Assembly: GCA_005406025.1 (NCBI GenBank)
Contig: BGZK01000106.1
Span: forward strand, 434,001-498,000
Length of the DNA: 64,000 bases
Source of the DNA: Eumeta japonica
Lineage: Eukaryota > Arthropoda > Insecta > Lepidoptera > Psychidae
Direction of reading: 5' to 3'
Part shown: in pieces, positions 42,501 to 47,705 of the stretch
Position numbering within the stretch: the first letter of the stretch is position 1
How the letters are laid out: the number at the start of each line of letters is the position of its first letter
Translations under genes and position numbers: made by a program
Notes under the pieces: model-generated
What the model was told of the DNA's origin: nothing
What the model saw: the letters and a program-made list of their open reading frames with translations, nothing else
Database searches by the model: none

Positions 42501-45500
42501 CATGTTGCAGGCAAGCGTCTACTATGGATTTCTGCGAATTAACACCTCACACAATACAACGAGATAGGAATCAGAACCAATATCAAACCGACACTGAATC
42601 AAAACCGTTTCCGACATCAGGGCCAGGGTTGGGACTGTAAGCTAAATTGAGATCTAAACCATGAAGTAAATCGCTACCGGGATCGTCACCGAGACAGAGA
42701 TCAAGATTAAGAATATGCTCGAGAAAATATACTAGTATTGGAATCTAATTTAAGATCGAACCAATGTACAATATATGAAGAATTTTATTCTATGTCCATG
42801 CGAACAATAAATACTAGGAGAAAAAGCTATAGTCTATATACGTAATAAAATCCTTAACAGAATTTTGTTTGTCTGTACGTACCCACTAAACCCACCCACC
42901 CACTGTGCAAACTCAATTCCACAATGGTCTTACTGATTTGAATGTGATTTGCAGCGATATATTGAGATAGGTTTAGGCTAAGATTTAGTGTTTGTTTCAC
43001 TAAAATTTATCTTCAACTTTTCTTGTGTATTTGTAACTTTTTTCACTTCTATTAAATTCGAATAGAGCTCTTATGTTAAGTGTCTTATAATGTTTTAAAG
43101 TGCCTGATAGTTTATCCACATTTTTAGGTTTTGCGATATTTATCTAATTATTCTCCAATTATGAATACTTAATGAAAACGTAAACGGCTAAATATTGAAT
43201 ATGGTTCAATGATCCAATATAGATATATGAAATAAATCTGTAATGGACCTATACGCGGGCGACCCTTATCTTTTGATATTTTGAAATCAACTTGCTATAA
43301 AATAGAAAAAAAAACTTTCTGTTTTATTTAAATTTTACGCGAAAAATACTCAACTATTAAAATAAGGGAGCGAAGAGCTAGTGAGAAAGGGTCTTGTTGA
43401 AAAACCAAGCAGCGAAAAGGTAATGAAAACGGTTGTCCCTCAAAGAGCATGCTTGTCTTCAGTCGGGCGTAACTGCGAGCAGAAGCTAGTGTGTAATGAA
43501 AGTTCATTTTAGTTAAAAATAATGTGGTGTATGTCAATCTATTGACTATGATTGAATATTAAATTGATTGTTGTATCAGGTCGTCATCACTCACAATTGA
43601 GGCATATTCTCCTATTTCTTTTTATTTCAGATTGAGGAGATTAGAGCTTAAACTATCGGTGTGTTGACAATTTCCGGAACTGGTGGCTTAACGTGTTATC
43701 CGAGACATCTATGTGGTACAATTAGATTTAAGTTAAATACTCATCCGTCTATTCATCCGTGGCCAAGTATCAAACGTGTACCTCCCGATTTTAAGTCAAC
43801 GCGCTTAATCACTCGGCCACTATCGCTGTTAGGTACGTGAAGACAAAATTTTATATTTATTAGCATTCACATATTTTCAATCCTACGAAAAAGCTAGCGA
43901 TCAAAGTGAATAAGTTTAGCTACGTCATTAAATGGGTTATAACGAACTATTTGCTCCGAGTGCTAAAAATATAAGTGATCGTGTATACTTCAGGTACTAA
44001 AATTTGAGACTGTAATGTGTAATGCATAAACAGTTGTCCATTTGGACATGTTTAGACGTCTTACTGCTCCCACCAACTCTTATTTGTGATAAAATCGATT
44101 GTTGAAAGTAAATCATAATGTACGGCGAATTTATATTAAGCGAAATGAAATGATATTGATATTAAAAATTATCCTAAACGACAAAAAACAAAAAAGAACT
44201 TTTCGATTTCTCATAAAAATTTAAACTTATTACCTTTCATTGACCTATGAAAGTTTTACGCGAAAATGAAAAAACCCAACGAAATGAATAATGACAGTTG
44301 CAGAAACGTATTCACTACACGCCCCAGGCAAAGACGCGACCTGATACTAATCTTTACATTTACCGCATTACACAATCCGAAGAAGAAGATATTATGGCAG
44401 ATTATCTCGACATTAATCTTCATGTTATCAACTATTTCGAATTAAGTAATAAAATCGCGCGCTGTGCGCAGATAAAATTATTTGACGTACCAGTCTTCCA
44501 AATATCGATAACCCTTGTCCTTGAACGTTGGAAGTTTATCGCTTTCAGTGTAATAACATTCTGATTGAAATAAGTATTATATAAACTCACGCCCGTTTCC
44601 CATAGGGGACAGACAGAGATCATGGACCTTCACTCGCTATGACCTTTACGTATCTCTCTATCGTTACAATGATGTTTATCAATAGCTTTATACAAACTCA
44701 TCGATTTCGACTATTTAGAATTGGACCCTTCTATGATATGTCACTAACTCAATCTGCAATCATAAGATTTTCCAAACTATCAGAACCTTCTAACGCATAC
44801 ATCGATTTTGTATATTTCGTTCGTTCACTGACTTCTGATAATTTTCTCCAATTGGCTGAACTATCTCAACATGCCCTCTTCCACTTTTCTTACCTAGACT
44901 TATACATATTTAAGGCCTAAAGCATTCTTTATTTCCCGTATTCACTTTCATTGGAATCCGTGATAAACGCTTTCACTAGTTTTTAAGTCTTTTTCACTTG
45001 CCATCTATAATAATATTGAATTCTGTCATTTTTTTGCTTTTCGAACATCATAGCATTGGTTTTGCTTACATTCGGTTTTACACTTCTACTTTTGACAACA
45101 TCGTTCATCTTGACTATCATCTCCTGTAGATCGGAGGCCAAAAAGCGCAAAGAATACTCGGACTTCGGCGTATAAGAGACATTTGACGGACAACTCATCC
45201 ATTCCTAGTCCACAGTCCACATAAAATACGGCTATCCATAAATATTTCAAACAGCCACGGTGACTAACAGACTGACGTCTCTACGGATGTCGAACCGGTT
45301 AGTGTATGGCCCATTTACGTTTTACATCAACACAGGTCTTTAAGCAGAGATTGTACTCCTTTATTAGTTCGCCACTCACACCGTGTATATCTATCCACAC
45401 ACAGTATGAGGGCACGGATAATAGAAGGAAATTTATGGAAAACACTATTGTCTTCCATGAATTATTCCACTATAGTCTATTTTGAACTTTTCCAAATTTA

Positions 45501-47155
45501 GAAAAATAGATTAAACCTTTTGTTCTACGATCCCCTTTATATTGTGCAGGAAAAACTTGATCCATACATTCAATTTATTTTCTAGGATCCGTTTTATGTC
45601 TATTTTATAAATATTCTGATTATATTTATTATTAATAGTGAATGTTTTTTCAAATACTTACAGAAAACAATACTGATTATAATTAACCTATTTGATTAAT
45701 TATATTCAAAAGATATATGATTATTACAACAGTTCAAACTTTAATATAGTTTGTGTTAAAACCTTCAAATTATATTAAATATAGTACAAAGGGAATTCAC
45801 AATCCGTACAATACAATGATCAAAACTAAGCCGAGTCGGGTCTTATTATCAAAACCGGGTATATCAAAATAGTATAATGTCTGTAAACTTTATTTTAGTT
45901 TTCCCGTAACATTATATACCCTCTATGACCGCAGGTTATTTAATTCCGATTACCTTGAAAACTTTGTAAAAGAGGACTCGAAAGCATGATATATTTTGCA
46001 ACATTTCGATATATAAAAAAGGAGCTTATAATATTAAAAATAATATATTTATATAAAGATCCTATATACCGAATGGAATCAATCATGCATCTTTCCGCAA
46101 ATATTCATAACCTCCTCCTTTTTTAGAACAACTTTACCAAAGAAACCATAGTCACTGAAGTAGCCGTTTCTGAGAAAAATAGCTTAGAACTAGTTCTAAA
46201 AATTTACGATGTTCCAACCTTGCGACTTTGAAGGTCCTGTGTCACACCGCGTCCATCTGGCTAGCGTTCACGAAGTGCAGTCAGTCTGGCGCTGACCTGC
46301 TCGTGCGTGACGCTGCGTCTCCCTAGCTAAGGGCAAAGCGCGCCCGCGTCGATCGTTGAACTTCCAAAGACATTTGTGACGCAACGCTTTTAAAACTAAG
46401 ACAACCTCGAGTCCACAAGTAATATTGCATTCTATATATCATTTACGCGACAGTTTGCCTTAAGTTTGCCTTGTTTGTTTAGAAATGAGCAGAACACATG
46501 GAAAATCAGAGACTAGTGTAATAATACCTTCGGTTACCTTTACATTACTAACAACATCAAGTATCATTTGTAGGTAAGTGAATAGATAAGTTCGTTAAAA
46601 ATAATAATCGCATAGCCCGAGCGCGAGGCAGAATACGGGTTCGTCACGTGCCCGTGCACGCTGCGCCGGGCACGATGCGCGGCGTCCGGCATTGCATTCG
46701 CAATGGCGGTCTAGCCGAGCATTTAGTAGGGTCGTATCTCGTTTATTTTATATCAGTTATAAGAACATTTTCAGTGTTATATTTTTGTTATATTTAGTTT
46801 GGCATAGTTGTTCTACAAAGGAAGAAATTAATAATATTTGCGAAAAATTCTTGATGGATTCCATTCTGTATATACATTTATGTATACTTACTATATAAAT
46901 GTATGTACTTTTCGACGGACACTTTTTCATACACAGAGAGAGATCTCATTACCTCTACCCTCCCTACCTTACATTCTACTTTGATAGCAACAGGCCATTC
47001 TACACAACAATTATAATTATTCGCTGTAAAAAATACATACCGATACCGGCAATACAGTACAGCCGCACTCTGCTTCCCGGCGTTACGACATGCACTCTAT
47101 GCGCTTGCTGGTCACCACCCTGCCCCACAGGGTCGTAATCGTAATTGTAATCCAT
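7809..47155 (-). CDS. Tret1-like: facilitated trehalose transporter Tret1-like, complete gene, 10 coding exons
   Basis: A sugar-porter MFS protein expected to move trehalose or another sugar down its gradient across the plasma membrane. Exon lengths (115, 162, 203, 187, 122, 180, 93, 227, 153, 43) sum to 1485 nt, giving 494 residues plus stop, close to the roughly 500 usual for the family, and every junction keeps phase. Visible family signatures: G-R-K after TM2 (residues 105-107), P-E-S-P ending TM6 (213-216, variant of PETP), Q-Q-F-C-G-I-N in TM7 (287-293, variant of QQLSGIN), D-R-L-G-R-R between TM8 and TM9 (335-340), G-P-L-P-W with M-G-E in TM10 (394-403), and P-E-T-K-G-K after TM12 (464-469). 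About 12 hydrophobic segments are present. An in-frame TAG lies 12 bases before the ATG (47155-47153). The substrate is inferred from resemblance to insect Tret1 and could be another sugar. Confidence 0.93.
8164..8316 (-). CDS. Tret1-like: Tret1-like exon 9 (TM11-TM12 and P-E-T-K-G-K motif)
   Basis: 153 nt, beginning with the last base of a split codon and ending with two bases (AG) before a GTGCGC donor at 8163. It encodes residues 431-480: the end of TM11, the A-F-W-I-F-G start of TM12, and the conserved P-E-T-K-G-K that closes the sugar-porter fold. Acceptor CAG is at 8319-8317. Confidence 0.92.
9907..10133 (-). CDS. Tret1-like: Tret1-like exon 8 (TM9-TM11), non-canonical GC donor
   Basis: 227 nt starting in phase 0 after an acceptor at 10135-10134. 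It encodes residues 355-429, including G-L-G-P-L-P-W and M-G-E of TM10. To match the phase of exon 9 and keep the family spacing, the exon must end at 9907 in CAG followed by GCGAGT, a GC donor that otherwise matches the U1 consensus. The nearest GT donor in the right phase would remove five residues (F-F-I-T-R). Confidence 0.88.
10655..10816. repeat. dispersed SINE/LINE-tail repeat, copy 1
   Basis: Begins with a CAAAATAT-CTTTATT-like block and ends with an AAGAAACTCAA-GTTTGCTCTTTT block. The same order of blocks recurs at 38936-39089 and 55851-55985. I associate it with a retroposon family common in moths. It lies in intron 7. Confidence 0.55.
11392..11515. mobile_element. 124-bp hairpin MITE with GTTGCACCAAAAGT ends
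   Basis: The two halves are near-complete inverted repeats of each other: GTTGCACCAAAAGTAAAAA at the left and its reverse complement at the right, with ACGTAAAA, TACGTAAT and GACAGATTAT blocks mirrored inside around a centre at about 11451. This foldback shape is typical of a MITE. It lies in intron 7. ACAC occurs next to both ends but is not a firm target duplication. Confidence 0.7.
11810..11975. mobile_element. 166-bp hAT-like non-autonomous element
   Basis: The ends are inverted repeats, CAGGGCCGGA at 11810 and its complement ending at 11975, as in hAT elements. The flanking 8 bases match at only 5 positions, as expected for an old duplication. The interior is GC-rich, with a G-C-C-C-A-G-G-G block. 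It ends only about 32 bases beyond the exon 7 donor. Confidence 0.65.
12008..12100 (-). CDS. Tret1-like: Tret1-like exon 7 (D-R-L-G-R-R loop)
   Basis: 93 nt, phase 0 at both ends, acceptor CAG at 12103-12101 and donor GTGAGT at 12007. It encodes residues 324-354, with the cytoplasmic V-D-R-L-G-R-R motif between TM8 and TM9, the second-half counterpart of the MFS signature loop. Confidence 0.93.
12881..13060 (-). CDS. Tret1-like: Tret1-like exon 6 (TM7-TM8, Q-Q-F-C-G-I-N)
   Basis: 180 nt, phase 0 at both ends, acceptor TTTCAG and donor GTACTG at 12880. It encodes residues 264-323, with F-F-Q-Q-F-C-G-I-N-A-V in TM7, which lines the sugar path in this family. The usual L-S of QQLSGIN is F-C here, a change that could affect substrate choice. 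Confidence 0.93.
13835..13956 (-). CDS. Tret1-like: Tret1-like exon 5 (central cytoplasmic loop)
   Basis: 122 nt. The first two bases (AT) complete an Asn codon begun by exon 4, and the exon ends in phase 0 before GTCTGT at 13834. It encodes the hydrophilic loop between the two six-helix halves (residues 224-263), rich in Ala, Lys and Glu, with a D-R-E-S-A-A start and an A-S-I-R-G block. Confidence 0.9.
14119..14225 (+). mobile_element. non-LTR retrotransposon 3' tail, copy 1
   Basis: Shares the GATGTC-GAGGCAATAGAGATATGC, ACCATG and TCTATAGTC-CTGCCTAC blocks and the GCGTGA-TTTATATTAT tail with the longer copy at 26580-26825. It is a 5'-truncated fragment in intron 4. Confidence 0.6.
14340..14680 (-). 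pseudogene. mariner transposase N-terminal remnant
   Basis: The minus strand encodes S-G-D-E-A-P-P-R-S-S-V-Y-R-R-F, then G-E-F-R-R-G-R and a degraded D-L-R-D-S-R-S block, matching the helix-turn-helix part of mariner transposases. After a frame break comes a sequence resembling I-G-M-S-Q-V-x-x-I-L-H. Stops and shifts interrupt it and the catalytic part is missing. It is a dead fragment in intron 4. Confidence 0.75.
15500..15686 (-). CDS. Tret1-like: Tret1-like exon 4 (TM5-TM6, P-E-S-P)
   Basis: 187 nt, phase 0 start after TTCTAG, ending one base into a codon before GTGAGT at 15499. It encodes residues 161-222: D-D-V-R-G-A-L-G-S after TM4, then TM5 and TM6, then F-M-P-E-S-P-T-Y. Arg164 and Gly165 are the usual V-R-G motif of the family. 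Confidence 0.93.
16685..16887 (-). CDS. Tret1-like: Tret1-like exon 3 (TM2-TM4)
   Basis: 203 nt, acceptor CGCAG and donor GTGGGT at 16684. The first two bases complete a Gly codon from exon 2. It encodes residues 94-160, with the I-G-R-K signature after TM2, the Y-V-G-R TM4 start and the C-A-E-I-A-T end that leads into exon 4. Confidence 0.93.
17440..18130 (-). mobile_element. degraded Ty3/gypsy LTR retrotransposon fragment with probable LTR
   Basis: Around the pol tail at 17912-17696 lie sequences suited to an LTR: a minus-strand TATAAAA at about 17500, the GAAGTTTCACTTC motif at both sides (about 17470 and 18105), and two related TGTTACGCGCCAT-type blocks at about 17520 and 17560. The exact LTR boundaries and target duplication could not be fixed. 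The fragment lies in intron 2. Confidence 0.4.
17696..17912 (-). pseudogene. Ty3/gypsy pol C-terminal tail (integrase end)
   Basis: A minus-strand reading gives F-H-V-G-D-L-V-M-V-Y-V-P, then K-G-P-Y-R-I-V, L-S-N-A-T-Y-K-I and a final V-H-V-C-R-L-K-R-F before a stop at 17698-17696. This is the usual end of gypsy-type integrase (G-D-L-V, G-P-Y-R-V and H-V-x-R-L-K blocks). A TAG lies in frame just upstream, so the fragment is not functional. Confidence 0.8.
18131..19867. other. intron 2 sequence without recognisable features
   Basis: AT-rich, with several short open frames that lack codon bias. I saw no gene, tandem array or clear transposon here. Confidence 0.4.
19868..20120. repeat. (AT)n tract plus C-T-A-G-C-T-G-A-C-C-C-G-type dispersed repeat
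   Basis: About 25 bp of TA repeats run into TAGCTGACCCGCCCGCTTCG, a repeat head that recurs in part at 29403 (CACCCGCCCGCTTCGCT). The downstream part is AT-rich and ends near a CA microsatellite at about 20102. It is a retroposon-like repeat of unresolved class in intron 2. Confidence 0.5.
20234..20395 (-). CDS. Tret1-like: Tret1-like exon 2 (end of TM1, first extracellular loop, TM2), common to both starts
   Basis: 162 nt, acceptor TTTTACAG and donor GTAAGT at 20233. It begins with the last two bases (CG) of a split codon, so any first exon must end one base into a codon. It encodes A-N-I-A-I-V-S-L-G-Y-C-M-G-W and T-S-P-T, a long polar loop, and the W-I-G-S-L-L-N-I-G-A-I-I-G of TM2. Both candidate first exons (47041-47155 and 40400-40445) end in G and give Ala at the join. 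Confidence 0.93.
20720..20880 (-). pseudogene. mariner transposase C-terminal remnant
   Basis: The minus strand reads K-L-R-G-N-W-F, D-A-E-E-A, A-Y-E-N-A-V and A-K-C-F-P-Q-W-F. This matches the C-terminal K-L-R-G ... W-F region of mariner transposases. The catalytic core is absent. It lies at the exon-2-proximal end of intron 1. Confidence 0.7.
20980..21310. promoter_or_regulatory. CpG-rich block upstream of exon 2
   Basis: Clearly richer in CG dinucleotides than the rest of the intron (GGCGGGCGGGC, CCGACGGGGGCGCG and similar). I found no coding exon or transposon signature in it. It may be a regulatory element of the transporter, but only its composition supports this. Confidence 0.25.
21515..22060. 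repeat. dispersed repeat with CGCGGCTTCGCTCGCGTG head, copy 1
   Basis: The same succession of blocks as at 57322-57890: a CGCGGCTTCG-TCGCGTG head, a CCCATTCC/CCTTTCGACCCCTTT-like block, TCTGTATTCTGC-CAAG-CAAG, ATGAAAACT-CATTA, TTCAGTAATT-CAGAG, ACAGACA, then CCTTCAAC-TACAGACACC. It is a retroposon-like family of about 550 bp. Confidence 0.6.
22262..22690 (-). mobile_element. degraded non-LTR retrotransposon 3' region, copy 2
   Basis: Reverse-strand remnant. A block resembling TTTTAAGCATC ... GATGGATGT matches the copy at 26580-26825. Upstream, a degraded V-I-R-E-like and G-K-V frame corresponds to the region after the reverse transcriptase, with many stops. Confidence 0.5.
23990..24330. mobile_element. 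foldback element, diverged copy 1
   Basis: The left arm (TTGCCCGCAACG, CAACATGCAACATGCAACC, CTGACCCTC, ATTGAATATTGATTC, ATCGAACAC-TAAGCAAGTG) and right arm (CACTTGCCTAGGTGTTCGAT, CAATCCTCT, AGGGTCAACGGT) are inverted and match the better-preserved copy at 42141-42520. The right outer end looks truncated. Confidence 0.65.
24349..24373. repeat. hairpin GATAGCCTTAA / TTAAGGCTATC
   Basis: Perfect 11-bp arms with a 3-base loop (CTT), at the edge of the diverged foldback element. Function unknown. Confidence 0.5.
24487..24580. repeat. long (AT)n microsatellite
   Basis: About 80 bases of uninterrupted TA repeats, ending in TATGTATGTATATA. It is the longest simple repeat in the window. The length may be affected by assembly. 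Confidence 0.9.
25056..25445. repeat. tandem duplication, period about 195 bp, 2 copies
   Basis: TAATGTGGATCGGAAAC occurs at 25056 and again at 25251, and the next roughly 190 bases repeat with only a few single-base differences (for example ATTGCG/ATTCCG and TTTCTA/TTCCTA). No ORF is involved. The high identity points to a recent local duplication in intron 1. Confidence 0.9.
25622..25798. mobile_element. 177-bp TA-flanked MITE (Tc1/mariner-like ends), copy 1
   Basis: Terminal inverted repeats of about 26 bp: CAGTACAACGCACGAAACTC at the left, and at the right the complement of CAGTGCACATCACGAAACTC, both running on into TGCCGC. The dinucleotide TA sits at both borders (25620-25621 and 25799-25800), as expected for Tc1/mariner target sites. 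A related copy is at 55449-55585. Confidence 0.8.
26105..26300 (-). repeat. tRNA-derived SINE-like element, copy 1
   Basis: The minus strand carries an A-box-like TGGCGAGCGGT (26268-26258) and a perfect B box GGTTCGAAGCC (26232-26222), then CCACGGAT as in the copy near 43700. The boxes are only about 26 bases apart and no cloverleaf forms, so it is a SINE-like relic, not a tRNA. Confidence 0.55.
26580..26825 (+). pseudogene. non-LTR retrotransposon polyprotein C-terminal tail, copy 3
   Basis: An open frame from about 26587 to 26805 reads G-D-G-R-P-R-K, then G-G-V-L-K-K-G-Q-I, S-I-H-N-R-R-A, M-K-T-L-M-D-V-R-E-A and C-K-D-R-T-M-W-K. This is the conserved region after the reverse transcriptase in a non-LTR retrotransposon family of insects. 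The clade is not resolved. It is 5'-truncated and ends in GCGTGAGTTTATATTAT. It is the best-preserved of five copies in the window. Confidence 0.7.
27090..28460. other. intron 1 stretch without recognisable features
   Basis: AT-rich on both strands with only short unbiased open frames. No repeat shared with other parts of the window was noticed. Confidence 0.4.
28470..29000 (-). other. GC-rich block of unknown origin, partly open on the minus strand
   Basis: Two minus-strand open frames overlap in different frames (about 28899-28711 and 28754-28473). The first contains A-A-A-G-G-P-D-A-S-D-L-K-L-R-L-A-R-Y-Q-N, and codon use looks coding-like. I do not recognise the peptide. A decayed retroelement or an inserted gene fragment are both possible. 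The composition is unlike the surrounding intron. Confidence 0.3.
29790..29825. repeat. repeat end C-T-A-G-C-T-T-T-T-A-G-C-C-G-C-G-G-C-T
   Basis: The CTAGCTTTTAGCCGCGGCTT sequence resembles, in reverse orientation, the GCCGCGGGTAAAAGCTA block at about 30422-30440. It may be the end of a Helitron-like or other dispersed element pointing the other way. Confidence 0.4.
29842..29870. repeat. perfect 12-bp-arm hairpin
   Basis: AGTGGCACCAAG and CTTGGTGCCACT flank a 5-base loop (TGCCA). It sits at the left border of the Helitron helicase fragment and overlaps its first codons. Confidence 0.75.
29868..30174 (+). pseudogene. Helitron PIF1-like helicase C-terminal fragment
   Basis: The frame reads A-T-I-L-T-G, I-P-R-I-P-I-I-P, L-P-F-Q-F-K-R, T-I-N-K-A-Q-G-Q-T-L and C-F-S-H-G-R-L-Y-V, the last motifs of the PIF1-like helicase carried by Helitrons. 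Just after L-Y-V a 4-bp duplication (TGTATGTA) shifts the frame; the family's A-C-S-R-V and G-K-T-Y-N-V-V-Y blocks follow in another frame, ending in TAA at 30172-30174. The N-terminal part, including the Rep domain, is absent. Confidence 0.8.
30175..30445 (+). mobile_element. probable 3' end of the Helitron fragment
   Basis: AT-rich sequence after the helicase stop runs to GAAGCCGCGGGTAAAAGCTA at about 30419-30440, which resembles ends I associate with insect Helitrons (GC-rich short stem, then CTA). The exact terminus is uncertain because a (TA)n tract follows. Confidence 0.4.
30450..33425. other. intron 1 stretch without recognisable features
   Basis: AT-rich. Short open frames show no bias. 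A small GC-rich patch lies at about 30520-30545. I saw no gene or clear transposon. Confidence 0.4.
33430..34170. mobile_element. 0.75-kb dispersed element with AGGGTTCCG ends, copy A
   Basis: Starts with GACCAAGAGCATGTCGGACC and TAGGGTTCCGAAGCC and ends with GGGTTCCGTTTTTGCC and GAACCCTAAAA. It shares its whole internal order with copies at 47706-48450, 50536-51212 and 53570-54500: GTTGTTACA-CTTTTTC, AGTCGCCTATAACTAG, TAACTCAAAAACGGTATA, TTTCAACTTCTGTT, TGAATAAAATGCC. It is non-coding; the inverted GGGTTCCG ends suggest a non-autonomous DNA transposon. Confidence 0.7.
34175..36040. other. intron 1 stretch with one hairpin, otherwise featureless
   Basis: AT-rich. A 106-codon open frame on + at 35134-35454 shows no codon bias or motif and is treated as chance. 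The hairpin at 35589-35614 is listed separately. Confidence 0.4.
35589..35614. repeat. 12-bp-arm hairpin CACGTTAAATTC
   Basis: Perfect inverted repeat with a 2-base loop (AC), in AT-rich intron sequence. Function unknown. Confidence 0.55.
36060..36320. promoter_or_regulatory. CpG-rich block in intron 1
   Basis: Dense CG dinucleotides (GCGCGCGCGCACGC, GCGACGGCGCCGGGCC, GACGTCGGCCGACGCG) in an otherwise AT-rich intron. A short minus-strand open frame (M-A-L-F-A-S-A-D-V-R) lies inside but has no donor in the phase needed for exon 2. It may be an enhancer or promoter; composition is the only evidence. Confidence 0.3.
36330..37650. other. intron 1 stretch without recognisable features
   Basis: AT-rich, no biased open frame, no repeat recognised. 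Confidence 0.4.
37655..37892. repeat. probable interspersed repeat around GGACACTCGCAAGCCCAGAG
   Basis: GC-richer than the flanks and open on the minus strand for about 77 codons, but the peptide shows no domain. The ATGGACACTCGCAAGCCCAG and GTGCGTTGCCAGCCTTT phrases resemble a non-coding repeat I associate with moth genomes. Only one copy is in this window, so this is tentative. Confidence 0.3.
38145..38200. repeat. (GC)n and (AC)n simple repeat
   Basis: GCGCGCGCGCGCGC followed by a CGCACACGCA / CACACGCACACA run. Alternating purine-pyrimidine DNA of this kind can adopt Z-form; no biological role is shown. Confidence 0.8.
38936..39089. repeat. dispersed SINE/LINE-tail repeat, copy 2
   Basis: CAAAATATCTTTATTTCATA ... 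TTTCGGAAGGTAATTTTCC ... GAACGAGCAAGAAACTTAAA ... TTGGCTCTTTT, the same block order as the copies at 10655 and 55851. The open frame crossing it is not a gene. Confidence 0.65.
39709..40257. repeat. tandem array, period 183-184 bp, 3 units, each ending in poly(A)
   Basis: ACCGCCAGAATTGAATTTTG recurs at 39722, 39906 and (first base change aside) 40089. Each unit carries TGTTACGCGCCATTTC near its start and ends in AATAATAAACCAGATTAAT followed by an A-tract of about 8-13. Units differ by only a few bases. The AATAAA, about 14-base spacer and A-tract layout looks like a polyadenylated 3' end repeated in tandem. Confidence 0.85.
40400..40445 (-). CDS. Tret1-like: Tret1-like alternative first coding exon (proximal start)
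   Basis: A minus-strand ATG at 40445-40443 opens M-E-Q-G-Q-K-W-R-Q-Y-L-I-A-A-V, then one G before a GTACGT donor at 40399. That leaves phase 1, exactly what exon 2 needs (G + CG = Ala), and gives ...L-I-A-A-V-A-N-I-A-I-V-S. A short M-E-x-G-x-x-W-R-Q-Y leader running straight into TM1 is a familiar start for insect sugar transporters. An in-frame TAA lies upstream at 40538-40536 with no other ATG between. The predicted protein is 471 residues. An acceptor-like T-run with CAG at 40702-40700 and a strong donor at 41669 (CTTCG|GTAAGT) could add a non-coding 5' exon; that part is speculative. Confidence 0.78.
42141..42520. mobile_element. 380-bp foldback element, well-preserved copy 2
   Basis: Arms of about 150 bp are inverted copies of each other: AGACGCTTGCCTGCAA, ATGCAGCATGCAACCCACCG, CTGACCCTC, ATCCAAATGATTGAATATTG, GATATCGAACACCTAAGCAA at the left, and all mirrored at the right. 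The centre holds two small hairpins around TCCGCTAACTTTAGCGGA. No ORF. No clear target-site duplication was found. A diverged copy lies at 23990-24330. Confidence 0.85.
43620..43850 (-). repeat. tRNA-derived SINE-like element, copy 2
   Basis: The minus strand has a good A box TGGCCGAGTGATTAAGC (43819-43803), like the D-arm of tRNA-Ser, and a weak B-box-like GTTTGATACTTGG (43775-43763), then CCACGGATGAATAGACGG and further on GGATAACACGTTAAGCC. The last block recurs in part at about 53190-53220. It is not a functional tRNA. Confidence 0.55.
44568..45210 (-). pseudogene. non-LTR retrotransposon fragment with RT remnant, copy 4
   Basis: The minus strand from about 45198 reads F-L-A-S-D-L-Q-E-M, then M-N-D-V-V-K, R-S-V-K-P-N-V-S-K-T and M-M-F-E. 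This matches the reverse transcriptase segment just after the catalytic aspartates in a common insect non-LTR family. It continues degraded to a 3' tail resembling CCTATGGGAAACGGGCGTGA and AGTTTATAT, as at 26580-26825. Full of stops. Confidence 0.65.
46240..46730. promoter_or_regulatory. CpG-rich region near the distal first exon
   Basis: Two CG-dense patches (about 46240-46360 and 46610-46720, including CACGTGCCCGTGCACG and GCGCCGGGCACG) flank a candidate + strand exon. They lie about 0.4-0.9 kb inside the transporter's first intron. This composition suits a promoter or enhancer, possibly bidirectional; no transcription start is proven. Confidence 0.35.
46485..46573 (+). CDS. candidate first coding exon of an unknown + strand gene
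   Basis: An ATG at 46485 opens M-S-R-T-H-G-K-S-E-T-S-V-I-I-P for 29 codons and runs into a near-consensus donor (TGTAG|GTAAGTG, GT at 46574). An in-frame TAA lies upstream at 46461-46463. The flanks are CpG-rich, as expected near a promoter. No downstream exon was found that continues it, and I do not recognise the peptide, so this is a prediction only. It is antisense to and within intron 1 of the transporter. Confidence 0.3.
47041..47155 (-). CDS. Tret1-like: Tret1-like exon 1 (distal start)
   Basis: 115 coding nt from ATG at 47155-47153 to a GTATGT donor at 47040. It encodes a 38-residue N-terminus starting M-D-Y-N-Y-D-Y-D-P-V and ending R-L-Y-C-I-A-G-I, plus one base that joins exon 2 as Ala. 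The polar part would be cytoplasmic, and L-Y-C-I-A-G-I starts TM1. An in-frame TAG sits at 47167-47165, which supports this start. An acceptor (TTGTTGCAG, AG at 47178-47177) just upstream suggests a further non-coding 5' exon, not located. Confidence 0.85.
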
Positions 47156-47499
47156 GATCAATGGCTAAGCGACGACCTGCAACAATTATTTGACACTTTT
47201 ATTAAAAGCGCACTTGCTGGTGCTATTGTTACCCAGTAGTTAATAGTTCCATGCTAGTGATGCACTTTCATCATTTTGAAGTAAAAGTCTTCTTCTTGTC
47301 TTCTTAATGTGCGAATTATGAGTAACTGAAATCTTCTTTTTTGGACAGAATTGACGTTCCGTAAAATCTATAGTCCATTTACGCAACTTCCACATCTGTA
47401 ATATGAATTTCGAATTTGTCATCAAACCTAAAATATTCAAATAAAATGGCCGATTCTAAAAGAGCGACTTCATGTCATCCTTTAATATGATTACTTCAT

Positions 47500-47705
47500 T
47501 AATAACCAGCTGTACCGGCGGCTCCGCCTGGGTAGACATAACATGTATCTCTTGATTTTTCTGTCTGGTGTGCTATGTACATTTTATACCGACGCACTAA
47601 CAGTACGCTGTATAGCTGTTAATAAATAATGGCAATAAAACATATCTTTAATAATCAGCAGCGCCTGCGGCTCCGCCTGAGTGGACATACAATGGATTCT
47701 CTCAT
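47500..47705. repeat. two short repeats with GCGGCTCCGCCTG
   Basis: GCGGCTCCGCCTG occurs at 47518-47530 and 47667-47679, each followed by G-GT(A/G)GACATA and a TCTC-TTTT stretch. These look like heads of a dispersed retroposon-type repeat, inserted twice side by side next to copy B of the 0.75-kb element. Confidence 0.5.

Noticed and set aside
43763..43840. tRNA-Ser gene
   Set aside because: Good A box but degenerate B box and no matching acceptor stem; better read as a tRNA-derived SINE.
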